The notes under the pieces were generated by a model, which was not told the DNA's origin, did not search any database, and was given only the letters and a program-made list of their open reading frames with translations. DNA of 64,000 nt from Locusta migratoria (Eukaryota; Arthropoda; Insecta; Orthoptera; Acrididae), in NCBI GenBank assembly GCA_026315105.1, contig CM048750.1, positions 399,341,002-399,405,001 on the forward strand, read 5' to 3'. Below are positions 1-11,321 of the stretch, one piece after another. A program made the translations under genes and the position numbers. Each line of letters begins with the position of its first letter. The first letter of the stretch is position 1.

Positions 1-559
1 ACACATTTACATTCTGCATTGCTATGGGGTGTGGTGAGAATTGAGAGCAAACTGTCAATACCTGAAGAGATGTGAACTGCCTCTGAAGCTCATTCACCAC
101 GTCATCGGCAGTTTCATTCTGTTTCTTGCATAAAATGAGGGGAAAGTGAGGGTGGGGGGGGGGGGGAGGGGGGGAGAAGAATAAGAAAACTGACTTTATC
201 CAACCTTGAGTGAAAACATGTTGATGACATGGCAGTTCGTACAGAAGTACTTTCTCAGTGAAGAAAAGAAAAATAGATTGATCAGTGTATTGTAAGTCTG
301 AACGCCACTAACTAACTGATCACCACTTCTTTGAATTCGTGAAGCAGAGCCTGCCGACACATAAGATTTGCATGGAAGAACTTTTATCCTGGCTTTAAAT
401 TCAATTCCAATGATGACATATACATCACACTGTTAAAGGTATCAAAGATACAATAAGAACATAGTAACTGGACAATTTACCATTGACTGCAAACGCTTGA
501 CGAGCTGCGACAGGCGCATAAAAAAGACGTACACATACAACATTTCAGCTATCAGCCAT
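1..559. other. Msh6 intron sequence, no gene seen
   Basis: This is part of the Msh6 intron that extends past the left edge. It contains a G-rich run around 153-178 and otherwise no recognisable coding or repeat structure. A possible small exon at 62-124 on the minus strand was considered and rejected. Confidence 0.6.
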
Positions 560-835
560 GGCATTCTTCAGGAATAGAAACATTCATGTAATCACACAGG
601 CACACAGGACAGTCAAACAACTGTCATATCCAGCTGCCGCGGCAGACCACTTACTTAAACAGAATCACAGTTATGAAGTCGAAGATGAAGTTTTACACCA
701 CATTCACAAAGTAAGAAGATGAACTACTTGGAAAGATTGGAAATCAATAAACACACATCTAATTGCCAAAGTCTGGTACTTAACAACCAAACAGAGTTCC
801 TTTATGCTCCACTTCTAACTGCAGATAGTAATAAT
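560..835 (+). mobile_element. Penelope-like element, 3' coding fragment (family 2)
   Basis: The plus strand translates in two frames to pieces of the C-terminus of a PLE polyprotein. ADHLLKQNHSYEV is seen near 640, followed after a frame change by NYLERLEINKH near 722. The same segment (ADHL..HSY....LHHIQK then LEINKH) follows the GIY-YIG motif in the copies at 60.1-60.6 kb and 62.3-63.1 kb. Stops and frameshifts show that it is dead. The family assignment rests on this internal similarity. Confidence 0.5.
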
Positions 836-1099
836 ACTCCCACCTAATCATTGAACTTATTTTGTAATAGTTCTATGATTGTCACACATTTATTTGCCAT
901 CTCTTTCCAATTTTTACCCAAGACACTATATTTCAAGTGACCTTTTTACAAACAAGATGAATAGAGATGAGAGATGAATAGAGGGAGGAGAAGGAGCAGG
1001 TTTATAGAGGGGGAGAAAGAGAATGGGCGTGGGAAATAAACAGACAGAATGTACAGTACAAAGCAAATGCTTTTTCCCAAGGACAATTATATGTTTAAT

Positions 1100-1367
1100 A
1101 TTCATAGAATATATGACATCAACTGCGATTGGGCAAAGCTGAAAATGTCTACCCAGCCGGGATTCGAACCCGGGTCTCTTGCTTTCTAGGCAGTTGCGCT
1201 GACCCCTACACCACTGGGGACACAGTGATCAACACACCTGCAGGGACTACCTAGGCACGCCTCCCGTCAGATACAAATTCCCAGCTTTACCCTGCCCACA
1301 GTACTCAAACTCTTAGTCACTATGTACTAATTCCCATAAGAGTAAGGGCTCGTCACCAGCGTATTAT

Positions 1368-1412
<45 letters not shown>
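1100..1412 (-). mobile_element. tRNA-derived SINE (type A)
   Basis: Read on the minus strand, the head is tRNA-like: TGGTGTAGGGGTCAGCGCAA at the A-box position and a perfect B box, GGTTCGAATCC, near 1162-1175. The body continues with a tract shared with copies at 26.9-27.2 kb and 35.1-36.0 kb (cctgcccacagtactcaaac and ctaattcc..taagagtaagggc on plus) and ends in a TG dinucleotide run at 1371-1411. RNA polymerase III transcription from the A and B boxes is expected for SINEs of this type. It is non-autonomous and depends on a LINE for movement. Confidence 0.8.
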
Positions 1413-1415
<3 letters not shown>

Positions 1416-1745
1416 CCTGCACACAGTTTAACATAGGATTTTCTTACCCAAGTGTAGATGAGTGTAGCACATATATCGAATTGGGAAATTCACCAAAAAC
1501 TGTTTTCTCTTGAGCTTTGATTGTCAAAAGAATCTTGTTCTTCCCAAAGTAACAGACCAAATTGCCTAATATTCTACACAACTTTATCGCTACAACCCAA
1601 TGACCATGTGCCATGTTTTAATGTAATGCCCTAATTTCAATCATGTCCATGTTACACTTAATTCCTCCTCTAGATATGTTGTATCCTATGTTCTTAGCAA
1701 CCTCCTGGTATCATCCTCATTGGCAGTTGTCTTAACTCTCCGACA
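1413..1745. other. intron, nothing recognised
   Basis: AT-rich sequence without a coding or repeat signal that I can identify. Confidence 0.5.
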
Positions 1746-1887
1746 TTTTAGTAAATCCATGTTCGGGTACTAATGACCTGAGCAGTTGTGTGCCCTTAAA
1801 CCACAAAATTTGGCATAAATGATATGGAGGTCCCATAACAAAATAAATAGTGCAAGACTGCTACGAAAACAATGACGGGGGCCCAGC

Positions 1888-1935
<48 letters not shown>

Positions 1936-1936
1936 G
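1746..1936 (+). mobile_element. LINE 3'-tail-like fragment with poly(A)
   Basis: Two pieces here, actaatgacctgagcagttg followed by cccttaaaccaca, echo the 3' tail of the I-like LINE at 5956-11815, whose minus strand ends ctaatgacc..gcgccctaaaaccac before its poly(A). An A run of about 40 bases starts at 1889. It is best read as a short 5'-truncated LINE or SINE tail. The boundaries are uncertain. Confidence 0.35.
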
Positions 1937-2242
1937 GCTTAAATACAGCACTCTGCCTCTGAACCACAAATAGCACTCCATTTTACACATAAGATATATT
2001 GCAACAACTGCAGGGAGCAGATACAAAAGGCATAGTCTGGAAAGTCTGAGTAGAGGCATTGTGTAAGCAGCATCATGTTACTGAAATTCAACACTAAGAC
2101 TGAATGTAGAGAATGGATTTCACCTCTAATACTCTATGAAGCAGTTATTGTCACTGAGTGAACAACAGATCCAAGTAGTCATTATCAATAAAAATTATGT
2201 CACCCCCTAGTGTTGATCTTGCTAGTTTTCTTACAAGAAGTG

Positions 2243-2298
<56 letters not shown>

Positions 2299-2385
2299 AC
2301 TGACCTTGAGTACAACTGGTCATTGTCACCTGTACCCTGTTGCTCGTTTTTGAATCTGTTGTGATTATGTTTTGTGTTAAACAAT
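1937..2385. other. intron with a 50-base A run
   Basis: Contains a long homopolymer A run at about 2247-2296. Open frames across it are only polyphenylalanine or polylysine artefacts. Nothing else was recognised. Confidence 0.5.
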
Positions 2386-2580
2386 GGAAATACCTTAAAG
2401 GATTCAACAATATTTTGGAAATGATGGGTTGCTACTCACCACAGAGACGTCTGACGAGCCACAAAAAGGCACACATAAAAGAATAACCAAAACAATGTTT
2501 CGGCTGTTTAGCCTTCATCTGCCACAGAGAAAGAGCGCGCGCACGCACACATGTGCGCAAACACACACACACATATAATG
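2386..2580 (+). repeat. short dispersed repeat with CA tail, copy 1 of 3
   Basis: The copy begins near aacaatattttggaaatga, continues with ctactcaccacagagacgtc and a GGCTGTTTAGCC mini-hairpin, and ends in a purine/CA-rich tract. The same order of motifs occurs at 12545-12840 (plus) and 51839-52055 (minus). It is non-coding. It resembles a SINE or a retroelement tail, but its class is unproven. Confidence 0.6.
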
Positions 2581-2990
2581 TATTATCAATATCGAATCTT
2601 TAAGAGGACCAGAATGGTGAAGCTGCACATGTCTACTGATTCATTTAAGGAAACACAGGAAGTTTCCTTGCAAAGAAGTTTCCTAGCATTTCTGTACATA
2701 GCGTTTGGTGACAAAGTGGAAAGCTACAGAGCCAGTTGTAAATGTAAAAAGAAATAAAGCCCCCATCTGTTTATACACATGCTCTTATTGTGGATACTAG
2801 AGTTCAAAGCGATTGACACATATATAACTGTCTCAAGAAGTGAATATTTTGCATAGATCTTCTCAACATGTTTTACACCATTTAGAAAAATACATGTATG
2901 AACCACAGACATTGCCAAGGTGGGGTGCATCAACGATACAGATAGCCGTACCGTAGGTGCAACCACAGCGGAGGGGTATCTATGGAGAGG
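2581..2990. other. intron, nothing recognised
   Basis: A short open frame (2551-2757) and an AATAAA at about 2752 are present, but nothing else supports a gene. Confidence 0.5.
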
Positions 2991-3685
2991 CCAGACAAAC
3001 CTGTGGTTCCTGAAGAGGGGAAGCAGTCTTTTCAGTAGTTACAGGGGCAACAGTCTGGGTGATTGACTGAGCTGGCCTTGTAACATCAGCTAATGTGGCT
3101 TTGCCATACAGCTACTGCGAACGGCTGAAAGCAAGGGGAAACTACAGCCGTTACTTTTCCCGAGGACATGCAGCTCTACTGTATGAACATATGATGATTG
3201 CATCCTCTCGGGTAAAATATTCCAGAGGTAAAATAGTCCCCCATTCTGATCTCCGTGCGGGGACTACTCAGGAGGATGTGATTATGAGGAAAGACAACAC
3301 TGGCTGATCTACGGATCGGAGTGTGGAATGTTAGGTCCCTTAACCCTCCGTCGGGCGCACCTCCAGATCAAGCAAAATCAGCCGCACCCGGCCTGAGAGG
3401 CCACCCACATATTTTGTGGACTAGCTCCGCCATGTGAAATCAAATTCAAAATGTGTGTTGGCTAGTCTTGAAGAAGATCTAAAGGAAGTAATTACAGCAA
3501 ACTTAAGGCATAATAATGGATTTATTGAACACAATACACCTTAAACTAAAGTAACCAAAATTACCAATTTCCCACAAAGAGTATTAAAAATTGGTTGAAC
3601 AGACATCCATAAAAGTAATCAAGTTATTTTTAAAGGACATTAGGCAGTCTATTCTGACATGTAATCACCTTTTCTTGCCACATCT

Positions 3686-3937
3686 TCAGCCAAAAACCGA
3701 TGCTAAAGCTTCCAAATCAACAGCTGAAACACAGGTATGGCACAGAACGTATACGTCGCTCAAGCAGATTGGTTGATGACAAGCTGAACATTCGTGATTC
3801 TTCATCCTCCTAACTCTCGTTTCAGCCACGCATGGTCGACGTTTTAGCCATTTGGGAGGTAATGTGGAAGAACTTTCCCGTTCTTTGTGGGGTAAAAATT
3901 TTTTAGTCGAGTTTGCAGCCGAATCGACATTCCACAT
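3686..3937 (-). pseudogene. piggyBac transposase C-terminal Cys-rich domain (remnant)
   Basis: An 83-codon frame ends in a cysteine/histidine-rich segment, CSACHQPICLSDVYVLCHTC. This is the arrangement expected of the C-terminal zinc-binding domain of piggyBac transposases, which recognises the transposon ends. It lies inside the TTAA-flanked element, in the expected orientation relative to the acidic N-terminal piece at 4176-4333. The DDD catalytic core is absent between them. Confidence 0.65.
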
Positions 3938-4175
3938 ATATTCATAGCATACACAGGCTAAATTATCCAGTTAGAAGTTGATGACACAAGGTTTTGCAAT
4001 TGGTGGCATCATTTGTAGCAATATCTTTTACACTGGATGTTGTGTAATAATGATGTGACTCTTCACACTATGATCAGTAGAAGGTATCTAATTAGACTAC
4101 TTCGTCGTCTTATAGTTTCCAAAATAAAAACTCCTCAGATATTTTCTTCTCTTATTCATATTCCCGAGCTGTTCC

Positions 4176-4333
4176 CTAAACTTCCTGTTCAGCTGCTGAG
4201 TCCTCCTTGCCCTCTCCTACCTCATCCTGAGAGTGGGTGTCTGCCTCATCGACTAAATCTTCGAGCGCGGCTTGATCTTCAGCAATTTCATCCTCGAGGA
4301 GGCGCATTATTTCCACAAGATCATTGGCTTAGA
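4176..4333 (-). pseudogene. piggyBac transposase N-terminal acidic fragment (remnant)
   Basis: Translation on the minus strand gives an acidic frame, MRLLEDEIAEDQAALEDLVD, continuing as an Asp/Glu-rich tract to a stop near 4176. Acidic N-termini of this kind (LLEDE..) are typical of piggyBac-family transposases. The nearest in-frame methionine is at 4307. The body of the protein is missing, which fits an internal deletion. Confidence 0.45.
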
Positions 4334-4839
4334 GGCACAATATACTTTTCTGGACATTTCAGCAGAAAATATGGATGTGATAACATAGGAAAAGAAAGGA
4401 AAACTGAAATTAGAACTCGATCAGGCGCACTCAGTCTAAAGGGCCAGGGTCGTCAAAGTGTTCTTTTTTTCCGAAGGTAACGGTGAAAATAACAGAGGAC
4501 AGACTTAGTTTGATTGAAACGAAGTAATAAAATAAAAATATCTTGAAAAATCTCACCTTAAAAACTATAAAGTAATCGGGCGCAGACGGCCTGTGAGGCC
4601 CAAGGAGTTCCCCGTGATCTGCGTGGAAATCGATGGCAGCCTGCGGATCGGCACTGTGTGAGGTTCCCAAAGTTACGCGAGTAAACGGAGAGGCGGGCCG
4701 CTGGGCCACCATTGTTAAGCACGGGGATCAAAAAAGTGTTTTGCTGGCCTGTGAGGCCGACTGCGCCCGACGGAGGGTTAATCAGGTAGGGAAGCTAGAA
4801 AATTTAAAAAGAAAGTTATAGTGTCGATATCAAAAATTG

Positions 4840-4995
4840 TTTGAGTGCCATTCACACTGAAAAAGATAATGAAATGTTTGCAAAACACTGTTTGGCTTTG
4901 TTGTGGACTCCACCTAACAGTGTTGACAGAGAGCGTATTTTAGCTCACTACAACACAGTAGTGACAGATAGGAGATGCAATCTCAAAGAGAGCAA
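4840..4995 (+). pseudogene. hAT dimerisation-domain remnant
   Basis: One plus-strand frame reads LLWTPPNSVDRERILAHYNT and then VVTDRRCNLKESNV before a stop near 5001. The pattern SVD.ER...Y..V.TDRR.NL is what remains of the C-terminal dimerisation domain of hAT transposases. It is only about 50 codons long and no terminal repeats were found, so this is a low-confidence relic. Confidence 0.35.
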
Positions 4996-5645
4996 TGTTT
5001 AAATATGTACAATCCTTTCTTTTGAAAATTAAAAGAAAAAATCTTAAAATATGTTGTAAAATATCAGTTTTCTTTCCTTCCTTAAATAGATTAATTAAAA
5101 ATAGTAGTTAATAAAACATTTTCACATTAATGGTGTGACATGCTGTACTTTTGTAAGAGGAAGTAACCAGATACTTATTAAATAGCCTATATACATATAA
5201 TGATGTCTGAAAAGTAGATGCTATTTTCGGAAAAATAGATGCCAATTTTACTAAAAATATATGCTACATTTTTCGGTCTCAGTTGTAAGTGTGCTGTTGC
5301 AAAGGAAGAAGCAATAAACAGTAATGTGTTTTAAAGTTTTCATATGGTTAAATTTAATTTAGCAGAAAATGCTCTACTTTTCTCTCTTTCCTTCTGACAC
5401 TGAAAACAGTCTTCGGACTCAAGAATTCCGAAATTAGCTGGACCTCATGGCGCAGTTACTACTGCATAGGGAAGAATTACTATGATATAAATGAAAATTT
5501 CAACTGCAGACAACACTAAGTACAGAGCCCATGTAGTAATTGGCAAATAAGCCATAAAACAAGCACAGTCATGCACATATAAAAATGTGTGAGTTACACT
5601 ACAAGGTACAGTTGCAAACACCAGATGTGCTTGGCAGTACTGTGG

Positions 5646-5648
<3 letters not shown>
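4996..5648. other. intron, nothing recognised
   Basis: AT-rich. It includes a short repeated motif (agtagatgctattttcgg / atagatgccaattttac) near 5213-5260. No gene seen. Confidence 0.5.

Positions 5649-5701
<53 letters not shown>
5649..5701 (+). repeat. (GA)n microsatellite
   Basis: About 26 uninterrupted GA units. Open frames through it are low-complexity artefacts. Confidence 0.95.
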
Positions 5702-5702
<1 letters not shown>

Positions 5703-6109
5703 AGTAAGCCCATGCAGTTTTCTGTTCAAATACATTTTAGGATACTGCCTTTTCGAACATACAAGTTGCCCGCAGAATCCCTAAGCAGATAAACAGAAGT
5801 ATGGGATTGGACAGCTGACTTATGTACTGCTTGTTGGCTAGATACGATGACAAATGCATCACAACCAGAGCCTCCCCTGTATCCATTACAATGAAGGTAC
5901 TGTTTGTTCTGAAAGCTAGGTAGCAAGCCTCTGTGTGTGTGTGGGGGGGGTGTGGTTTTTTTTTTTTTGTGGTTTTAGGGCGCACAACTTCTATGGTCAT
6001 TAGCGCCCAGCCAAAAAAAAAAAAAAAAAAAAAAAAATTATGTATATATGGTGACTGTCAGAACATCAACAAGAGGCTAAAAACGAAAGATAAAAGACAA
6101 TTAAAAGGG

Positions 6110-9100
6110 TTAAATATCCTTGGATAAGTTGGCCAAGTTGATAAAACGCAAAACTCGAGCAGCTGCTCGTGTGTCATCAGCTAAAATTTCCTCCAGAGTA
6201 GACGGAAAGTGAAGGACTACACGGAAATGATTAAAATTAACACAAGTCAGTAAAACATGACGCACTGTCAGCAGTTGACCGCAGGAGCATAGCGGTCCAG
6301 GTTCGGCGGATAGCAAGTGACGGTGGCTGAAACGGCAGTGACCGATCCGCAACCGGGCCAGGATGACCTCCGCCCGCCGAGAGGAGCATGAGGAGCCCCC
6401 CAAGCGGTCGGGATCTGTTTGACAATTCGCAATTTATTGTTGTACAGTGAAAGCCACGCACTGTGCCACGATGACACGATACTCTGGCGAAGAGCCCGTT
6501 GAACATCGTCCGGTGGGACGCAAAAGGTAGCCATGCGAGGAAAAAGAGCTGCTGCCTTAGCTGCTATGTCAGCGGCCTCATTCCCGGGCACACCCACATG
6601 GCCAGGGACCCACAGGAAAGAAACGTGACAGCTGTCATCTGCTAGCAACTGGAGGGAGCGTTGGATCCGATACACGAGAGGATGGTTCGAGAAAGGGTCC
6701 TTAAGACTCTGCAGGGCACTAAGGGAGTCAGAACATATGGCATAGAAAGGTTGGCGGTGGCGGCAGGTATACAAAACGGCCTGGTGGAGGGCAAAAAGCT
6801 CAGCCGTGAAGTTCGAGCACCGGTCAGGGAGCTTGTATTGGAAACGGTTGTCGCCGACGACGAAGGCAGATCCGACACCGGCAGTGCTCTTGGAACCAGC
6901 AGTGTAAATAAATATGGCATTATCGAACCGCGAACGGAGTTCGACAAGCCTCGAGCGGTATACCAAATCCGGAGTGCTCTCCTTGGGGAGCGAATAAGTT
7001 CAAGGTGTGTGTGAACCTGGGCCTGATGCCACGGTGGCAATGGGCTTTCGCTCAACCGAAGTGTGGGAGGAAGGGTAAAATCGAGCCGCTGTAGCAGACG
7101 GCGAAACCGAACTCCAGGTGGAAGCAAGGCAATCGCAGACAACTGATATTGGCGATCGAGTGAATCGTCAAAAAATAATCGGTAAGATGGATGGTTGGGC
7201 AACGACCGCAGGTGGCATGCGTACAGACACAAGAGTATGTCACGTCGAGTGGTCAAGGGTAATACAGCAGCCTCGGCATACAGACTTTCAACAGGGCTGG
7301 TATAAAATGCACCGGTCGCCAGACGTAATCCCCGATGGTGGATAGAGTTGAGACGGCGGAGAATCGACGGCCGTGCAGAAGAGTATACAAGGCTTCCGTA
7401 GTCGAGCTTCGACTGAACAATGGCCTGGTAAAGGTGAAGCAGGACGGTACAATCCGCTCCCCATGACGTGCCACTGAGGACACGAAGAACGTTAAGGGAT
7501 CGGGCACAACGGGCAGTCCCAAGAATTTCGTAGTCTCCACGAAAGGGAGAGCAACAGGGCCGAGACGTAGAGAAGGTGGAAGAAATTCCTTGTATCTCCA
7601 GAAGTTGATACACACAGTTTTCTCAGTGGAGAATCGGAAACCGTTTGCGATGCTCCAGGAATATAGATGGTCAAGACAGCTTTGAAGAGAACGCTCCAAG
7701 AGACACGTCCGCTGGGCGCTGCAATAAATTGCAAAATCATCAACAAAAAGAGATCCGGAGACGTCGGCCGAAAGGCAATCTACGATCGGATTGATTGCAA
7801 TGGCAAAGAGCGCCACACTCAAGACGGAGCCCTGTGGTACCCTATTCTCCTGGCAAAAGGTATCTGACAAAACAGAGCCCACCCGTACCCGGAATATGCT
7901 TGAATGAAAAGAGGGAGGCAGCCCCGAAGGCCCCATGTGTGCAATGTGCGGAGAATGCCCGCTCTCCAACAAGTATCGTATGCCTTCTCCAAGTCGAAGA
8001 ACACTGCTACTGTTTGACGCTTCTTTAGAAAGTTATTCATAACGAAGGTCGACAACGTAATGAGGTGATCAGCAGCAGAGCGGTGTCGACGAAAACCGCA
8101 TTGGATATTAGTCAGGAGGCAGCGAGATTCGAGGAGCCAGACCAACTGAGCGTTAACCATGCATTCCATCACCTTACATACGCAGCTCGTCAGAGAAATG
8201 GGGCGATAACTGGAAGGAAGGTGTTTGTCCTTCCCTGGTTTGGGGATGGGGACAACAATGGCTTCACGCCAATTTGTGGGAACATGACCTTCAGTCCATA
8301 TGCGATTGTAGGTACTAAGAACAAAGCACTTGCCCGCAGGAGAAAGGTTCTTCAGCATCTCAATATGAATGGAATCGGGCCCGGGAGCAGAAGATCGGGA
8401 CAGGGCGAGAGCATGGTCTAGCTCCTGCATGGTGAAGGCGACGTTATAATTTTCACGATTAAAAGAGTGGAAGGAAGGCGGCCGTGCCTCCTCTACCTGT
8501 TTGCGAGGGAGAAAGGCAGGGTGATAATGGGCAGAGCTCGAAACCTCCGCAAAGAAACGGCCCAATGCATTTGAAACATCAGCGGGGTCCATGAGGACTG
8601 CGTTCTCCACGGTCAGGCCAGGAATCGGGCAGTGGACCTTGATGCCGGATAAACGGCGTAGGCCACCCCAAACAACCGTGGAGGGAGTAAAACGGTTAAA
8701 AGAACTAGTAAAAGCAGTCCAGCAAGCTTTCTTGCTGTTGTTTATGATACGACGGCACTGCGCTCTCATACGTTTATAATTTATGCAATTCTCCAAAGTT
8801 GGGTGGCGGCGGAAGGTGCGTAAAGCACGGCGCCGGGCTCTAGGCGCGTCGCGGCAGGCTGCAGTCCACCAAGGGACCTGGACACGACGTGTAGAAGAGG
8901 ATGTACGAGGTATGGAACGTTCAGCAGCGGTGAGAATAACCTCTGTGAGGTAGTCGACCTGACTGTCACAGTTGAGAAAATTCTGATCGTGAAAAACAGC
9001 CATGGAAGAATAAAGCCCCCAGTCGGCTTTAGAAATGTTCCAACTGGTGGGACGAGGAGATGGGGAATGATGTAGGAAGTGGATGATACAAGGGAAATGG

Positions 9101-9762
9101 TCACTCGAGTACGTGTCAGAAAGTGCATACCACTCAAACCGACCGGCAAGCTGAGGAGTGCATATTGCGAGGTCTATATGGGAATAAGTGTGTGTTGTGT
9201 CTGAAAGGAAGGTTGGTGCACCGGTGTTGAGGCAGACAAGATCGAGGTGTTGGAGAAGGTCCACCAAAAGGGAGCCTCTCGGACAAGGTGCCGGAGAGCC
9301 CCATAGGGGGTGGTGGGCATTAAAGTCGCCTACTAACACGAAAGGTGAAGGGAGCTGGTCAACAAGGTGGAGCACATCTGCCCTAGTAAGGGCAGATGAC
9401 GATGGCGAATAGATATTACAGAGGGAAAAGGTAAATGTGGATAAAGTGATGCGGACGGCAACTGCCTGTAGGTGAGTATGCAATGAAATGGGATGGAAAT
9501 AGACGTCGTCTCGAAAGAGCATCAGAACCCCTCCATGGGCTGGGATACCTTCTACGGGTGGCAGGTCGAACCGCACAGAGGTGTAGTGTGGAAAGTCTGC
9601 ACGGTCACTTGGACGCAACTTCGTTTCTTGGAGACAGACTAGAAGCGGGCAGTGCAACCGAAGGAGTAGTTTTAACTCCTCCCGATTGAAACGAATGCCG
9701 CGAATATTCCATTGAAAGAGCGCCATGATAAAAATGAAATAAGGATAAAAACCAACTAGCAA
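6110..9762 (-). pseudogene. LINE ORF2 (EN-RT-RNase H), frameshifted
   Basis: The likely start is the ATG at 9726 (MALFQWNIRGI), since an endonuclease domain normally opens this way. Endonuclease motifs follow: CLQETKL, VGDFNAHHPLWG and SSDHFP. The RT domain shows PIPKPGKDKHLPSSYRPISL, FFDLEKAYDT, VPQGSVLS and the catalytic box as FVDD. RNase H follows (GVGSAF, CSDSLSALQSL, WVPGHVGVPGNEAAD). The protein ends with CSCGQLLTVRHVLLTC. Frame changes occur near 7930, 7530, 6990 and 6400, with apparent loss of sequence after TKFLGL near 7530. The first RNase H catalytic box reads YTAGS where YTDGS is expected. This copy cannot make a working protein. Confidence 0.88.
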
Positions 9763-9821
9763 GCGGGGTCACCTCGACGGCCGCTGAGGACCGGATTTCG
9801 AGGGAGCATTGCTATCGCCAT

Positions 9822-11321
9822 CTAGTGGCAAAGGGTCATGTTCCATTGGTTCGATCGACGCGTCTGCCACCTCCCCGAGTTGATCAGGAGGGGCAGGTTC
9901 CACCGCCGGTAGACGGCCGGGTGCCCGGCAAACGGAGCGTCCCGGTGAAACAGAAGACTGCCGAGGCCGGCAACTGTTGGATGGCGTGACCGAAGAGTCA
10001 TGCCGCGGCGGGGAAGTTCTTTTTTGGAAGCCTTCTTAGAAGCATGACGGGTTGAAGAAGCGGTTGACAATTGAGAAGTCGGAGTCTTGAGAAAATCTTC
10101 ACGGACGGGTTCCCTTTTTGAACTCCGGGCAGCAGATTTGGGTGCCCGGGATGTGTGTGAACTGGTCGACGAATTCACCGTAGAACGGGTAGAAGGGATC
10201 GGAGAGGTGGAACGAGCAATTTTCGGGCTAGCCGACCTGAAGACAGTGTCACAGAACGTTAGATTGCAAGTCTGGATGCCTACCTCCTTAGTTGGTCGAG
10301 GGGAGACAAGGACCTGGGTGAAGGTACCTGATGGGAGTACTGCGGGCTTCCTACTAGCTAATAACTTTCGAGCGGCATAGGTCGAGACCTTCTCCTTCAC
10401 GCGGATCTCTTGGATGACCCGCTCTTCTTTATAAATGGGGCAGTCCCGTGAAGAAGCAGCATGGTCACCCATTCAATAAATGCAGCGAGGGGATGGAGGT
10501 AGACATTCACCCTCATGAGCGTCCCTGCCACAGGTGGCGCAAATGGCTGCATTTGGACAAGATTTACTGGTATGATTGTACCTTTGGCAATGGAAGCAGC
10601 GTGTAGGATTTGGTATGTACGGGCGGACGGAAATGACCTCGTAGCCCGCTTTCACTTTCGATGGTAGGTCAACCTTGTCAAAAGTCAAGAAGACAGTACG
10701 GGTTGGCCCGAGGTCATTGTTAATCTTTTTCATCACGCGATGAACATCCGTGACTCCCTGATCGGACATATAGTTAAATATCTCCTCGTCCGATAACCCA
10801 TCCAGTGATCTAGAGAACACTACCCCCTGCGAAGAGCTGAGGGTGCGGTGAGCCTCCACTTTCACAGGGAAAGTATGTACAAGGGTAGCTCGAAGTAACT
10901 TCTGCTCCTGGAATGCATTTTCTATTTCGAGCAACAAGGTCCCGTTTCGCTGCCTAGAGCAGGTCTTCAAGGGACCAGTGATCGCATCGACACCCTTCTG
11001 AATAATGAACAGATTTACTGCAGAAAAATCCTTATCGTCGGTACGTGATACCACCAGGAACCTAGGAATGTTAGGCAATGCTTTCTGTGGCTGAGAATCA
11101 TGTTTCTGCTTATGGGTCAGGGTTATAGATGATGTGGAAGGTTTCATAGCGGAGGTGCCCCCATGATTACCGGCGTCTCCGATGGCGCGCTCCTTCCTTG
11201 TGGGGGCCCTCACTGAGGGCGCACCCGCCTTAGGTGACTGTTCGCACCTCAGGTCACACCTCCCGAGAACGGACGGAGGGACCAATTGGCATGTTCGGAA
11301 GGTATCAGCTCGGGTAATCAC
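9822..11321 (-). pseudogene. LINE ORF1 (Gag-like, zinc knuckle) with one in-frame stop
   Basis: A 500-codon frame in one register is broken only by a TGA at 10473-10475. The middle contains CCHC-type knuckles, RCFHCQRYNHTSKSC and CATCGRDAHEGEC, which in this group bind the element RNA in the retrotransposition particle. The residues around the stop (PRCIY stop MGDHAASSRDCP) look like a third knuckle whose Cys codon became a stop. The downstream part is Ser/Lys-rich. It lies directly upstream of ORF2 on the same strand. Confidence 0.8.

Larger units (their letters stand above)
3344..4777. mobile_element. piggyBac-type DNA transposon, internally deleted, with TTAA duplications
   Basis: The element is 1434 bp with matching 16-bp terminal inverted repeats. 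The left end reads CCCTCCGTCGGGCGCA at 3344, and the reverse complement of the right end (4762-4777) is identical. It is flanked by TTAA at 3340-3343 and 4778-4781, the hallmark of piggyBac integration. A second internal motif, cctgtgaggcc or cctgagaggcc, occurs near both ends. The minus strand keeps two ends of a transposase gene (4176-4333 and 3686-3937), but the middle with the catalytic domain is missing, so this is a non-autonomous deletion derivative. Confidence 0.9.
3040..4826 (+). mobile_element. RTE-like LINE 5' end, split by a piggyBac insertion
   Basis: This stretch (3040-3343 and 4778-4826) matches the start of an RTE-type LINE whose other parts occur at 13.3, 38.1, 51.1 and 60.7 kb. 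It includes an open frame at 3095-3307 (ERLKARGNYSRYFSRG) and the segment leading into gtgtggaatgttaggtccc. The element text resumes after the insertion at 4782 (aggtagggaagctagaaaat) and then breaks off near 4826. The identity comes from my recollection of this abundant orthopteran family and from linkage to the other fragments, so the clade name is an inference. Confidence 0.6.

Noticed and set aside
62..124. A possible 63-bp minus-strand exon (acceptor TTTTATGCAAG, donor GTATTG) reading KQNETADDVVNELQRQFTSL.
   Set aside because: The Msh6 exon at 14291 must be followed by a block starting VLD, and this is not it. No other exons of that gene lie between, and no other family is recognisable. 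Splice-like sites of this quality are expected by chance in 14 kb of intron.
1150..1230. A functional tRNA gene at the type A SINE head (also at 26.6, 29.8, 35.2 and 48.2 kb).
   Set aside because: Only the A and B box regions are tRNA-like. Acceptor stems do not pair and each is followed by the same tRNA-unrelated body in several copies, so these are SINE heads.
1770..2384. Minus-strand open frames of 68-87 codons with polyphenylalanine.
   Set aside because: They are translations of long A runs on the plus strand.
2430..2500. tctgacgagccac... and the equivalent tctgatgagccgcagaaagg at 12610 as hammerhead ribozymes.
   Set aside because: CTGATGAG occurs, but the hairpin GAGCC/GGCTC is followed by AAAT instead of GAAA in the right register, and the other copies (2450, 52000) do not keep the core or the pairing.
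5445..5735. Open frames through the (GA)n, (GT)n and (CA)n runs (for example 5445-5735, 20088-20501, 42268-42519, 55139-55387).
   Set aside because: Microsatellite artefacts with no conserved protein outside the repeat.
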